A DNA stretch of 64,000 nucleotides, taken from assembly GCF_014203235.1 (NCBI RefSeq), contig NZ_JACHIN010000023.1, positions 1-64,000 of the forward strand, given 5' to 3'. This document shows positions 18,148 through 25,316 of the stretch, piece after piece (the first letter of the stretch is position 1; every line of letters starts with the position of its first letter). The translations under genes were made by a program, and so were the position numbers. The notes beneath the pieces were generated by a model. That model saw nothing but the letters and a program-made list of their open reading frames with translations. It was not told where the DNA came from and did not search any database. Source of the stretch: Nonomuraea endophytica (GTDB taxonomy: Bacteria; Actinomycetota; Actinomycetes; Streptosporangiales; Streptosporangiaceae).

Positions 18148-18681
18148 ATGGGCGACCCGCGTGCGGTAGCGGAGTTGCTCGCAGCAGCGACCGACGACGA
18201 CCGGATGGCCTGGGACGAACTCGTGGCCAGGTTCACTCCGCGCATGTGGTCAGTCGTCCGGGCCTGCGGGCTCAACGACGCCGATGCCGCGGATGCCGTC
18301 CAGGGTGCCTGGCTGCGCCTTGTCGAAAACCTCCACACCATCCGTAATCCCGCCGGACTGGGTGCCTGGCTGACAACCACAGCCAGGCGCGAAGCGCTGC
18401 GCGTCCTCCGCAGGGAGCTTGTTCCGCTCCCGCATGACATCGCGGAGGATTCGGATCCGGCGGCGGCCATCCTGGAAGCCGATGCCCACCGCCTGCTCTG
18501 GCAGGCCATCTCCTCACTCAATGAGCCCTGCAGAACGCTCCTGACTCTGATGGCGCACCGTGTCGGTAATCAGCAGTCAGCCGTTCGGCTCGGGCTTCCA
18601 TTAGGCAGCATTGGGCCGAGTCGAGAACGCTGCCTAAAAAAACTGCGCACCCTGATCTCACCTGAGGAGACGGTGCAATGA
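18148..18681 (+). CDS. ECF-type RNA polymerase sigma factor
   Basis: A 177-residue group 4 sigma factor. Region 2 covers about residues 20-85 (W-D-E-L-V-A-R-F-T-P-R-M-W-S-V-V-R, then D-A-A-D-A-V-Q-G-A-W-L-R-L) and region 4 about residues 115-170 (L-N-E-P-C-R-T-L-L, then the recognition helix around G-S-I-G-P-S-R-E-R-C-L-K-K-L). It has an excellent GGAAGGAGG ribosome binding site five bases before the ATG. Its last four bases are the start of the next gene (ATGA), so the downstream protein is made together with it and may control it. A hairpin (CACGAAG/CTTCGTG, 18091-18119) lies in the leader. Confidence 0.92.
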   Translation: MGDPRAVAELLAAATDDDRMAWDELVARFTPRMWSVVRACGLNDADAADAVQGAWLRLVENLHTIRNPAGLGAWLTTTARREALRVLRRELVPLPHDIAEDSDPAAAILEADAHRLLWQAISSLNEPCRTLLTLMAHRVGNQQSAVRLGLPLGSIGPSRERCLKKLRTLISPEETVQ

Positions 18682-19124
18682 GTAACGACGACTACCTCCT
18701 GGCGGCGCTAAGGCTCGCCGCAGGGAACGATCCCGTTCCCAATCACGTATCCGCAGCCGCAAGCGAGGCCTACTCGCTTCGGATCCCACATGTGGTGACC
18801 GCCGCATCCATCGAGTGCGTCGCCATGCGGACCGTGCGGGGGGTGGCAGGTCCGACAACAGTGCGGTTCGCCACCGACGACGTCACCTTCGACCTGGAGC
18901 TCACTGTGAACGACGGGCTCATCGATGTGGCAGGGCAGATCCTGCCGTATCCGGGCGAAGGCAGTCATGTCGATGTGCGAACTCCGCACATGACCATGAG
19001 CCGGCAGCTGGCCGGAACAGGGCAGTTCGCCGTCACGGGAATGCCCCCCGGCTGGTTCAACGTCGTCTGTCATCGTCCGGGCAAGCCGCCCGTGGCGACC
19101 AGGTGGCTGCGTATCCGGCCATGA
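18678..19124 (+). CDS. Conserved-type small protein coupled to the sigma factor gene
   Basis: A 148-residue soluble protein that I do not recognise as a named family. The first 35 residues (N-D-D-Y-L-L-A-A-L-R-L-A-A through V-S-A-A-A-S-E-A-Y) look helical and acidic, like the sigma-binding end of cytoplasmic anti-sigma factors; the rest looks like a beta-sandwich (T-T-V-R-F-A-T-D-D-V-T-F-D-L-E-L, then P-P-G-W-F-N-V-V). No membrane segment or zinc-binding H-x3-C-x2-C motif is present. The ATGA overlap with the sigma factor implies coupled translation, so a sigma regulator or an adaptor to the CHAT protein is a reasonable guess, unproved. Confidence 0.7.
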   Translation: MSNDDYLLAALRLAAGNDPVPNHVSAAASEAYSLRIPHVVTAASIECVAMRTVRGVAGPTTVRFATDDVTFDLELTVNDGLIDVAGQILPYPGEGSHVDVRTPHMTMSRQLAGTGQFAVTGMPPGWFNVVCHRPGKPPVATRWLRIRP

Positions 19125-19228
19125 CCTGAGATATCGCTGTTGTACCGGGGCGGCGGAGCCACCGCCGTCCCACAGCGCGCCGTCTCACCTCCACCTCGAC
19201 CTATCTCAGCACTCCACCGGGCCGCAGC

Positions 19229-21877
19229 ATGACCGCTGAGCAGGCAGACTCCGCTATCTCCCCAGACTCCACGACCAACATCCTCGCGGCAGCCGAGGCC
19301 GCCGTGTCCAGATCCGTGGTCGACCCCGAGCAGGCGCTCGCCGCCGGCCGCCTCGTGCTGGTCGCGGCCGAGCACACGGGCGCCGTCGAGGCGGCCGTGG
19401 TCGCTCTACGCGCCATGGGCCTGGCCGCCCGTGAACTGGGCGACCTGCAGGCCGCCGAACGGCACCTGCGCAAGGCCATCGCCACGCCCGCGGCGCCGCC
19501 GCAACGCGTGGCGCAGGCCAGGCTCTCCCTCGTCACCGTGCGCACCGAACGCGGCCATCCCCTGCAGGCGCTGCGCGTGGCCGCCCTCGCCTGGGCCTAC
19601 CTGTGCCCGCTCGACCGCGCCAAGCTCGACACGCAGCGGGCCGTCGCCTTAGCCCACCTGGGCCGCTATCAGGAGGCCATCGCCGCCTGCGACCGTTCCC
19701 TGGAGACGCTCGCCACCGCCCCCGGCACCGTCGACGACCGCCGGTTCCTGGCCGGTGGCCTGCTCAACCGCGGCCTCGTGCGCGCCTACCGAGGCGACTG
19801 GCACCGCGCCACCCAGGACATCACCGCCTGCCTGGAGATCTCCCACGCCGCCGGGCTGGCCCACCTCACGCGCCTGGCCGCCGCGAACCTGCCCTTCCTC
19901 GCGGTACGGCGCGGCGACCTCGCAGCCGCCTTCGCCCACTACCGGGCGGCCGAGGAGACGCTGTTCGGGTACCCGGAACGCCTGGCCACGATGCGGGCCG
20001 ACTTCGCCGGCGCACTGCTGGCCGCGCACCTGCCCGGGGAGGCTCGGGCGTTGCTGAGCCTCGCCGTACCCGAGCTGGAGGCTTCTGGCGCGCACGTCGC
20101 GCTGGCGGAGGCGCGGCTGAAGCTGGCGCAGGTCGAGCTCCTCACCGGCGACCCGCGGCGCGCCGCCGAGGTCGCCGCGCAGGCCGCGGCCGAGCTCGTC
20201 GCGCAGGACCGTGAGTCGTGGCTGCCGCTGGCCAGGGAGGTGGAGCTGCGATCCAGGCTGACGCTCGGGCCCGTCACGCCCGCGCTGGTGCGGGAGCTGA
20301 CCGAGTGCGCCGACGCGCTGGAGTTCGGTCCCGCCTGTGCCGTGGCCGCGGCGGCGCTGCGGCTGGCGGCCGCGGAGGCGGCGTTGTCGATCGACGATCA
20401 TCCAACGGCCTCCGAGCAGCTCGGCTACCTCACGGCGCAGTGCCGGCGGGTGCGGCCGGCGGAGGGGATTCCGCTGGCGTCCAAGGCGCAGGCGGCGCAT
20501 CTGGCGCAGCCTTCGCCCACGCCGCCGCTCATCCGGCAGCACGCCCTGGCGCTTGAGGCGGCTTTGCAGGAGGACTCGGCGGGTGCGTTCCGCGCGGTGC
20601 GGGACGGGCTGGCCGAGGTGGGCGGGCAGGTCGAGTCGCTGGACGATCCGGCGTTGCGGGCGCACGCGGCTCGGGCCGGGGAGCGGCTGGCGGCGTTCGG
20701 GCTGACGCTGGCCGTGCGGGGCGGACGGGCCGAGGAGGTGTTCGAGTGGAGCGAGCACTGGCGGGCGGTCACCGGGCAGGCGCCGGGCGGGGGTCGGGAG
20801 CGGGGACTGCCGGGTGTCGAGGCCGCGTCCAGTGACCGGTCCGATGAGGGTTCTGAGGCGCGGACGTGGATGGCCGGGGCCGAGCGTGCTCTGGGGGGTG
20901 TCGACGAGGCGGCGGGGTGGTTGCGGAGAGTTCGGGAGAACCTGGGCGGGGCCGCGCTGGTGGAGTACGTCGTCGACCAAGGGGCGCTGCTCGCCGTCGT
21001 GGTGACCGCCGAACACGTGCGGATGCGGCGGCTGGCGGAGGTGTCCTCGCTGGGTGAGGCGGTGGTGCGCCTCCGGTATGCGATGCGGCGGGCGGCGCTG
21101 GGCGACTGTCCCGGGGCCGGAGGCGACGCGGTGTCGTGCGGGCAGGAGGTGGACCAGATGATGTTCCGGCCGCTGGCCGAGTGGATCGGGGACCGGCCGC
21201 TGGTCGTCGTCCCCGCCGGGCCGCTTTACACGCTGCCCTGGTCGGCGCTGCCGTACCTGCGTGGGCGGCCGGTGACCGTCGCGGCCGCCGCGCTGTCGTG
21301 GCTGCGGGCCCGCACCGCGCCACGCCCCGCCCGCGCGGCGCCCGTCGTGGCCGCGACCGCCGGTCCTGACCTGCACGAAGCGCCGGAAGAGGTACGGCAG
21401 GTGCTGACCTGTCACCCCGGCGGACACGAGATCGAGGCCCGGATCGCACCCGTGCTGCGGGCGCTCGCCGAGGTGGACGTCTTCCACGTGGCCGCGCACG
21501 GCGTCTTCCAGGCACGCAGCCCGCTGCTGTCCAGCATCACCCTGGCCGACGGCCCGCTCATGGCCTACGACCTGCTCGGCCTGGACCACCCACCGCGCCT
21601 GGTGATCCTCTCGTCGTGCGACGCCGGAATGGCGCGCGCCCCCTGCGAGGGCGCGCCGCTGGGGCTGGCGGGCACCTTCCTGGCACAGGGTACGGCGTGC
21701 GTCGTCGCCGGCATGGTGCCGGTGCGGGACGAGGAGGCGCTGGCCGTGATGACCTGCTTCCACGAACTCCTGGCCGCCGGCCACTCGCCCTCCAGAGCCC
21801 TCGCCGAGGCGACCGCGAAGACCGGTGTAACCGCCTTCGCCTGCTTCGGCGCCGGCGACCGCCCCCTGACCACCTGA
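19229..21877 (+). CDS. TPR-repeat protein with C-terminal CHAT (caspase-like) protease domain
   Basis: An 882-residue protein. The N-terminal two thirds are Ala/Leu-rich tetratricopeptide-like helical repeats (for example E-A-I-A-A-C-D-R-S-L-E-T-L and A-A-F-A-H-Y-R-A-A-E-E-T-L-F), a protein-protein interaction scaffold. The C-terminal 300 residues form a CHAT domain, a clan CD cysteine protease relative of caspases and separases, with His757 in F-H-V-A-A-H-G and Cys797 in L-S-S-C-D-A-G, so the catalytic dyad is intact. Such proteins are activated when the TPR part senses a partner. The subtilase, sigma factor and small protein upstream are its likely pathway neighbours. The ATG is preceded by only a weak ribosome binding site. 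Confidence 0.92.
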   Translation: MTAEQADSAISPDSTTNILAAAEAAVSRSVVDPEQALAAGRLVLVAAEHTGAVEAAVVALRAMGLAARELGDLQAAERHLRKAIATPAAPPQRVAQARLSLVTVRTERGHPLQALRVAALAWAYLCPLDRAKLDTQRAVALAHLGRYQEAIAACDRSLETLATAPGTVDDRRFLAGGLLNRGLVRAYRGDWHRATQDITACLEISHAAGLAHLTRLAAANLPFLAVRRGDLAAAFAHYRAAEETLFGYPERLATMRADFAGALLAAHLPGEARALLSLAVPELEASGAHVALAEARLKLAQVELLTGDPRRAAEVAAQAAAELVAQDRESWLPLAREVELRSRLTLGPVTPALVRELTECADALEFGPACAVAAAALRLAAAEAALSIDDHPTASEQLGYLTAQCRRVRPAEGIPLASKAQAAHLAQPSPTPPLIRQHALALEAALQEDSAGAFRAVRDGLAEVGGQVESLDDPALRAHAARAGERLAAFGLTLAVRGGRAEEVFEWSEHWRAVTGQAPGGGRERGLPGVEAASSDRSDEGSEARTWMAGAERALGGVDEAAGWLRRVRENLGGAALVEYVVDQGALLAVVVTAEHVRMRRLAEVSSLGEAVVRLRYAMRRAALGDCPGAGGDAVSCGQEVDQMMFRPLAEWIGDRPLVVVPAGPLYTLPWSALPYLRGRPVTVAAAALSWLRARTAPRPARAAPVVAATAGPDLHEAPEEVRQVLTCHPGGHEIEARIAPVLRALAEVDVFHVAAHGVFQARSPLLSSITLADGPLMAYDLLGLDHPPRLVILSSCDAGMARAPCEGAPLGLAGTFLAQGTACVVAGMVPVRDEEALAVMTCFHELLAAGHSPSRALAEATAKTGVTAFACFGAGDRPLTT

Positions 21878-22042
21878 ACCCACCGGAAGCCCGCCTTCCT
21901 CTCCCCCGGAGGCCGACCGGGTAGTTGGGGGTGGTGACGGCCCTGCGGCAGGGGCCTGGCATCGGGAAACCCACTGGGCCACGCGGCTGGTGGGGCCTTC
22001 TGCCAGGCTCTTCGGGTGGTTGCCCGGCTGCCCACGATCACG

Positions 22043-22065
22043 CCCCCGGCTGGTCCAGCCGGGGG
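22043..22065 (-). terminator. Hairpin downstream of the sulfurtransferase gene
   Basis: A stem of at least 9 bp (CCCCCGGCT / AGCCGGGGG) with a GGTCC loop lies just after the minus-strand stop at 22074, in the gap between two convergent genes. No T tract is present, which is common for actinomycete terminators. Confidence 0.6.
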
Positions 22066-22073
22066 GTGGTGGG

Positions 22074-22889
22074 TTAGGCGGTGGCTATGGGGTGGGTGGG
22101 GTTGGCTACCCAGTTGGACCAGGAGCCGACGTAGAGGGCGGCGGGGTAGCCGGCCAGGTGCAGGGCGAGTACCTCGTGGGCGGCGGTGACGCCGGAGCCG
22201 CAATACGCGCCCACCGGGGTGCCGTCGGTCACGCCCAGTGCGGTGAAGCGGGCGTCCAGGTCCGAGGCGGCCAGGAAGCGGCCGTCGGCGGTGACGTTGT
22301 CGGTGGTGGGAGCGCTGACGGCGCCGGGGATGTGGCCGGCGACCGGGTCGATGGGCTCCACCTCGCCTCGGTAGCGCTCGGCGGACCGGGCGTCCAGCAG
22401 GACTCCGGTGTTCGCCAGCGAGGCGGCTTCGTCGGCGGTGAGGACGGGCATGCCGCCGGGCACGGCGGTGAAGTCGCCGGGCGTCGCGGTGGGTTCGTCC
22501 TTGACGATCGGCAGGCCGAGGGCGTCCCAGGCGGGCAGACCACCGTCCAGGACCTTGACCTGGTCGTGGCCGAAGTAGCGCAGGCACCACCAGGCGCGGG
22601 CGGCGATCGTGGAGCCGGCGTCGTCATACACGACCACTGGCTTGCCCCGGGTGACGCCCAGGCGGCGCATGGCGTTCTGGAAGTGCTCGGCGGACGGCAG
22701 CGGATGCCTTCCCCCGGCGCCGGGGGCGGCGGCCAGGTCGGCGTCGAGGTCGCAGAAGAGCGCTCCGGGCAGATGACCCTCGCGGTAGCGGTCGATGCCG
22801 GGCGGCCCGCTGATCCCGCCGCGCACGTCCAGCAAGGTCACGGCATCGCCTGGCTCGGCCAGCTCGGCCGGGGTGATGAGCGGGCTCAT
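22074..22889 (-). CDS. Sulfurtransferase with tandem rhodanese domains (thiosulfate/3-mercaptopyruvate type)
   Basis: A 271-residue cytoplasmic enzyme with two rhodanese domains: an inactive N-terminal one (V-T-L-L-D-V-R-G-G and E-G-H-L-P-G-A-L-F) and an active C-terminal one (V-L-L-D-A-R-S-A-E-R-Y, G-H-I-P-G-A-V-S) with the persulfide-forming Cys230 in A-Y-C-G-S-G-V-T-A. The C-G-S-G-V-T loop is the 3-mercaptopyruvate sulfurtransferase (SseA) type rather than the basic loop of classical thiosulfate rhodaneses. The start overlaps the stop of the upstream gene (ATGA), so the two are co-translated. Confidence 0.92.
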   Translation of the reverse strand: MSPLITPAELAEPGDAVTLLDVRGGISGPPGIDRYREGHLPGALFCDLDADLAAAPGAGGRHPLPSAEHFQNAMRRLGVTRGKPVVVYDDAGSTIAARAWWCLRYFGHDQVKVLDGGLPAWDALGLPIVKDEPTATPGDFTAVPGGMPVLTADEAASLANTGVLLDARSAERYRGEVEPIDPVAGHIPGAVSAPTTDNVTADGRFLAASDLDARFTALGVTDGTPVGAYCGSGVTAAHEVLALHLAGYPAALYVGSWSNWVANPTHPIATA

Positions 22890-24013
22890 CTGCTGCTTAC
22901 CTCCAGAAGTGGTATGAGTTGTTCGGCGGTGGTCATCGAGCCGTGGTAGCCCGTGAAGGCCGCCTCCAGCTTGTGGGCGGTGTTGATGATCGCCAGGTCG
23001 GAGTACGGCACGGCCACCACGTCACCGATGCGCTCGATCCACTCCGTCTTCACCTTCGGCCCGAACCAACCGGCGTCGACGGCCTCCTGCCTCGACACCA
23101 CCCATGCCCGCCCGGCAAGGGTCTCACGCCAGGCGTCGAGGACGGCGTGCGCCGCACCCGGTTCCGTATACACGTGTCGCGCCCGCGCCTCCCCGCCCAG
23201 CATCGCGACACCCGCCGACAGTTCGGGCGTCTGGTCGGCCTCGATCTTGTCGCGGGCGTTGACCATGCCGTGGTCGGCGGTCACATACAGGGCGCCTCCG
23301 GGAGGCAGGGCGGCGGCCAGGCGTTCGGCCAGGCGGTCGACGATGGCGAGCTGGTCGAGCCATTCGGGGGTGCCCCAGCCGGTGAGGTGGCCCATGGCGT
23401 CGAGGTCGCCGTAGTAGACGGTGACGTGGGCACGCGGCTCGGCCAGGGCGGCGGTGGCCGCTTCGACCCTTTCGTCCACGGTGTCGGCGCCGAGGTAGCG
23501 CATCCCTCGGTAGACGGCCTCGGTCAGGCCGGTTCCCTCGAACATGGCGGGCGCCACGTAACTGCAGGTCACCCCGGCTGCGGCGGCGCTCTGGTAGACG
23601 GTGTCGGCCGGCTGCCAGGTGAGGGGGTCCATGACCTGTTTGTCGGGCAGGGTCCAGCGCAGGCAGTTGAACAGGTGCCCGGCGCCGGGCACGGCCAGCA
23701 TGAGGCCGAGCATCCCGTGTTCACCGGGCGGCAGGCCGGTGCCGAGTGAGCAGAGGCTCGTGACCGTCGTGGCCGGGAAACCGGCGGTCAACACCCTTTT
23801 GGTGGCGCTGGACAGGAAGGGCGCGGTCTCGGGATGGGCGGCCAGCAGTTCGGCGCCCAGACCGTCGACGAGGAACAGACAGACGCTGCGGGCAGGCTCC
23901 AGCCCGAGCACGTTGCCGTCGCCCACACCGAGCGCGGCCATCAGGGAGCGCGGCAGATCCGGCAACGACGACCCACCATAACCGGGCACCAGCGGAACAG
24001 CGTCCAGACTCAT
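22886..24013 (-). CDS. Alkaline phosphatase superfamily protein (nucleotide pyrophosphatase/phosphodiesterase type)
   Basis: A 375-residue metal-dependent phosphohydrolase. Metal ligands and the nucleophile are visible: F-L-V-D-G-L-G (Asp), F-P-A-T-T-V-T (Thr nucleophile), Y-Y-G-D-L-D-A-M-G-H and T-A-D-H-G-M. This is the type I phosphodiesterase pattern. No signal peptide is seen, so it appears to be intracellular, although relatives are often secreted. The substrate is uncertain; co-translation with a sulfurtransferase suggests a shared sulfur or nucleotide metabolite, which is only a guess. Confidence 0.88.
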   Translation of the reverse strand: MSLDAVPLVPGYGGSSLPDLPRSLMAALGVGDGNVLGLEPARSVCLFLVDGLGAELLAAHPETAPFLSSATKRVLTAGFPATTVTSLCSLGTGLPPGEHGMLGLMLAVPGAGHLFNCLRWTLPDKQVMDPLTWQPADTVYQSAAAAGVTCSYVAPAMFEGTGLTEAVYRGMRYLGADTVDERVEAATAALAEPRAHVTVYYGDLDAMGHLTGWGTPEWLDQLAIVDRLAERLAAALPPGGALYVTADHGMVNARDKIEADQTPELSAGVAMLGGEARARHVYTEPGAAHAVLDAWRETLAGRAWVVSRQEAVDAGWFGPKVKTEWIERIGDVVAVPYSDLAIINTAHKLEAAFTGYHGSMTTAEQLIPLLEVSSR

Positions 24014-24412
24014 GACCAGATCCTAATAACACCCACAAACCAGGGCATATCCCTGCGCCTCAGGCAAATCCCATAAACCACCCGAACCCGGTCAATCCCA
24101 GGAGCATCCAACCCCTGGACACGGCACCCGCAAGGGGCCCGGTCAAGCGTGTTGGTGGAGGGGTGTGGCCTTAGGTGGGCAAGGGCGGAGTCGTCACGGC
24201 GGGATGTCTCGAGCGTTCACTACCGGCCGTGAAGGGCGCGCGCCATCGCGGCGGGTGGGGCAAGCTGGCACCGCCGTAACAGAAAAGCCGCCGTAACAGA
24301 AGCCGCAACAGGCCGCCCTAACAGAAGCCGTAACTGAAGCCGCAACAGGCCGCCGTAACAGAAGCCGTAACAGGCCGCGACAGAAAGAGTCCCCCGAAAC
24401 GAAAACGCGCGC
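24014..24412. other. Intergenic region with a repeat block
   Basis: No gene is visible. The first 80 bases, upstream of the phosphodiesterase gene, are relatively A+T-rich and likely hold its promoter. The right half is a degenerate repeat, listed separately. Confidence 0.6.
24271..24390. repeat. Degenerate short repeat array, core GCCG(CCG)TAACAG
   Basis: About nine copies of a 10-15 base element follow one another, alternating GCCGCCGTAACAGAA, GCCGCAACAG and GCCGTAACAG variants. Spacing is irregular and there are no unique spacers, so it is a minisatellite-like block and not a CRISPR array. Confidence 0.75.
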
Positions 24413-25003
24413 CTAAGACGAGGCGCGCGCCGTGGCTTCGGACAGGGTCTTGGCGAACGCCAGGACGTGGGACACCGCCTCGGGCCCGTCGGCGGCCTCG
24501 CTGACGCGCAGGGAGAGGTCGTCGGCGGTGATCGCGCCCGTGTAGCCGTGGTCGGCGTCGCAGTTCTCGTCGCCGCAGGTGGCGGGTTCGAGATCGACGT
24601 GGGAGATGGCGCCCCAGCCGATCGTCAGCGTCACCTCGGTCGGCGGCACGCCGGGAACGTAGGACGCCGGGTCGGGGACCACCCTGGTCACGGCGACGGA
24701 CTGCACGCGGCTCAGGCGCACCGCCTCGGTGGTGGTCGAGGCGTGCGAGGCCGAGACGCCTTCGACGGCCGGATGCTCGTCGGTATGGCAGACGAGCAGG
24801 CGCGAGGCGGACAGCACCAGCACGGTGACGTGCCTGCGCACCTCCATGGCCGGGTCGAACGTGGCCTCGTGATGGACCACATAGGCCGTCACGGCCTCCT
24901 TGCCCAGCGCGGATTCGACCGCATCCGTGACGAGGTCGGGGTAGTAGCCGCTGCGCTCGATCGCCTCACGCAGACCCGCGGCTGAGACTCGGGTTTCCCT
25001 CAT
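24413..25003 (-). CDS. DUF5998 family protein
   Basis: A 196-residue soluble protein of an actinobacterial family of unknown function, with the N-terminal L-R-E-A-I-E-R-S-G-Y-Y-P-D-L-V and E-A-V-T-A-Y-V-V-H-H-E-A-T-F typical of this group as I recall it. A C-G-D-E-N-C-D-A-D-H-G-Y segment near residue 143 could bind a metal. The ATG at 25003 has an AGGATGG site upstream, and the in-frame extension to 25054 is not needed. Confidence 0.8.
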   Translation of the reverse strand: MRETRVSAAGLREAIERSGYYPDLVTDAVESALGKEAVTAYVVHHEATFDPAMEVRRHVTVLVLSASRLLVCHTDEHPAVEGVSASHASTTTEAVRLSRVQSVAVTRVVPDPASYVPGVPPTEVTLTIGWGAISHVDLEPATCGDENCDADHGYTGAITADDLSLRVSEAADGPEAVSHVLAFAKTLSEATARASS

Positions 25004-25316
25004 GGGTCCATCCTGCCAGGGCTCGGCAATGCTCTCACCCACCGGACAGACCACCTTATACCCCGCCCTGTCCCTACTTTCCCTATTACGGCCGCCACCG
25101 CGTTCCGGTGATGCTCGGTCCTTTGGTTACGAGCCGCCCTTTCCCTTACGGCCGGCCCCGCCCACCCCCACCCGCCGACCATGGCGGGGGACATTCCAGG
25201 GTCACGGCAGGCAGGCCGCGCAAGCGCACCACCGCGACGCGCGCCCCATAACCACCCGACCGCGCCCACCCTCGCCCACCCGAACCACCCGTTCGTGAGA
25301 CAACCCGACCCCGTGG
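25004..25316. other. Intergenic region, no feature recognised
   Basis: About 310 bases between two minus-strand genes. The part near 25050-25130 is lower in G+C and may hold the promoter for the DUF5998 gene. Open frames here show no similarity to anything I know. Confidence 0.5.

Noticed and set aside
24271-24390. CRISPR array
   Set aside because: Repeat units are 10-15 bases, contiguous and irregular, with no unique spacers and no cas genes nearby; the same holds for the blocks near 29400 and 60100.
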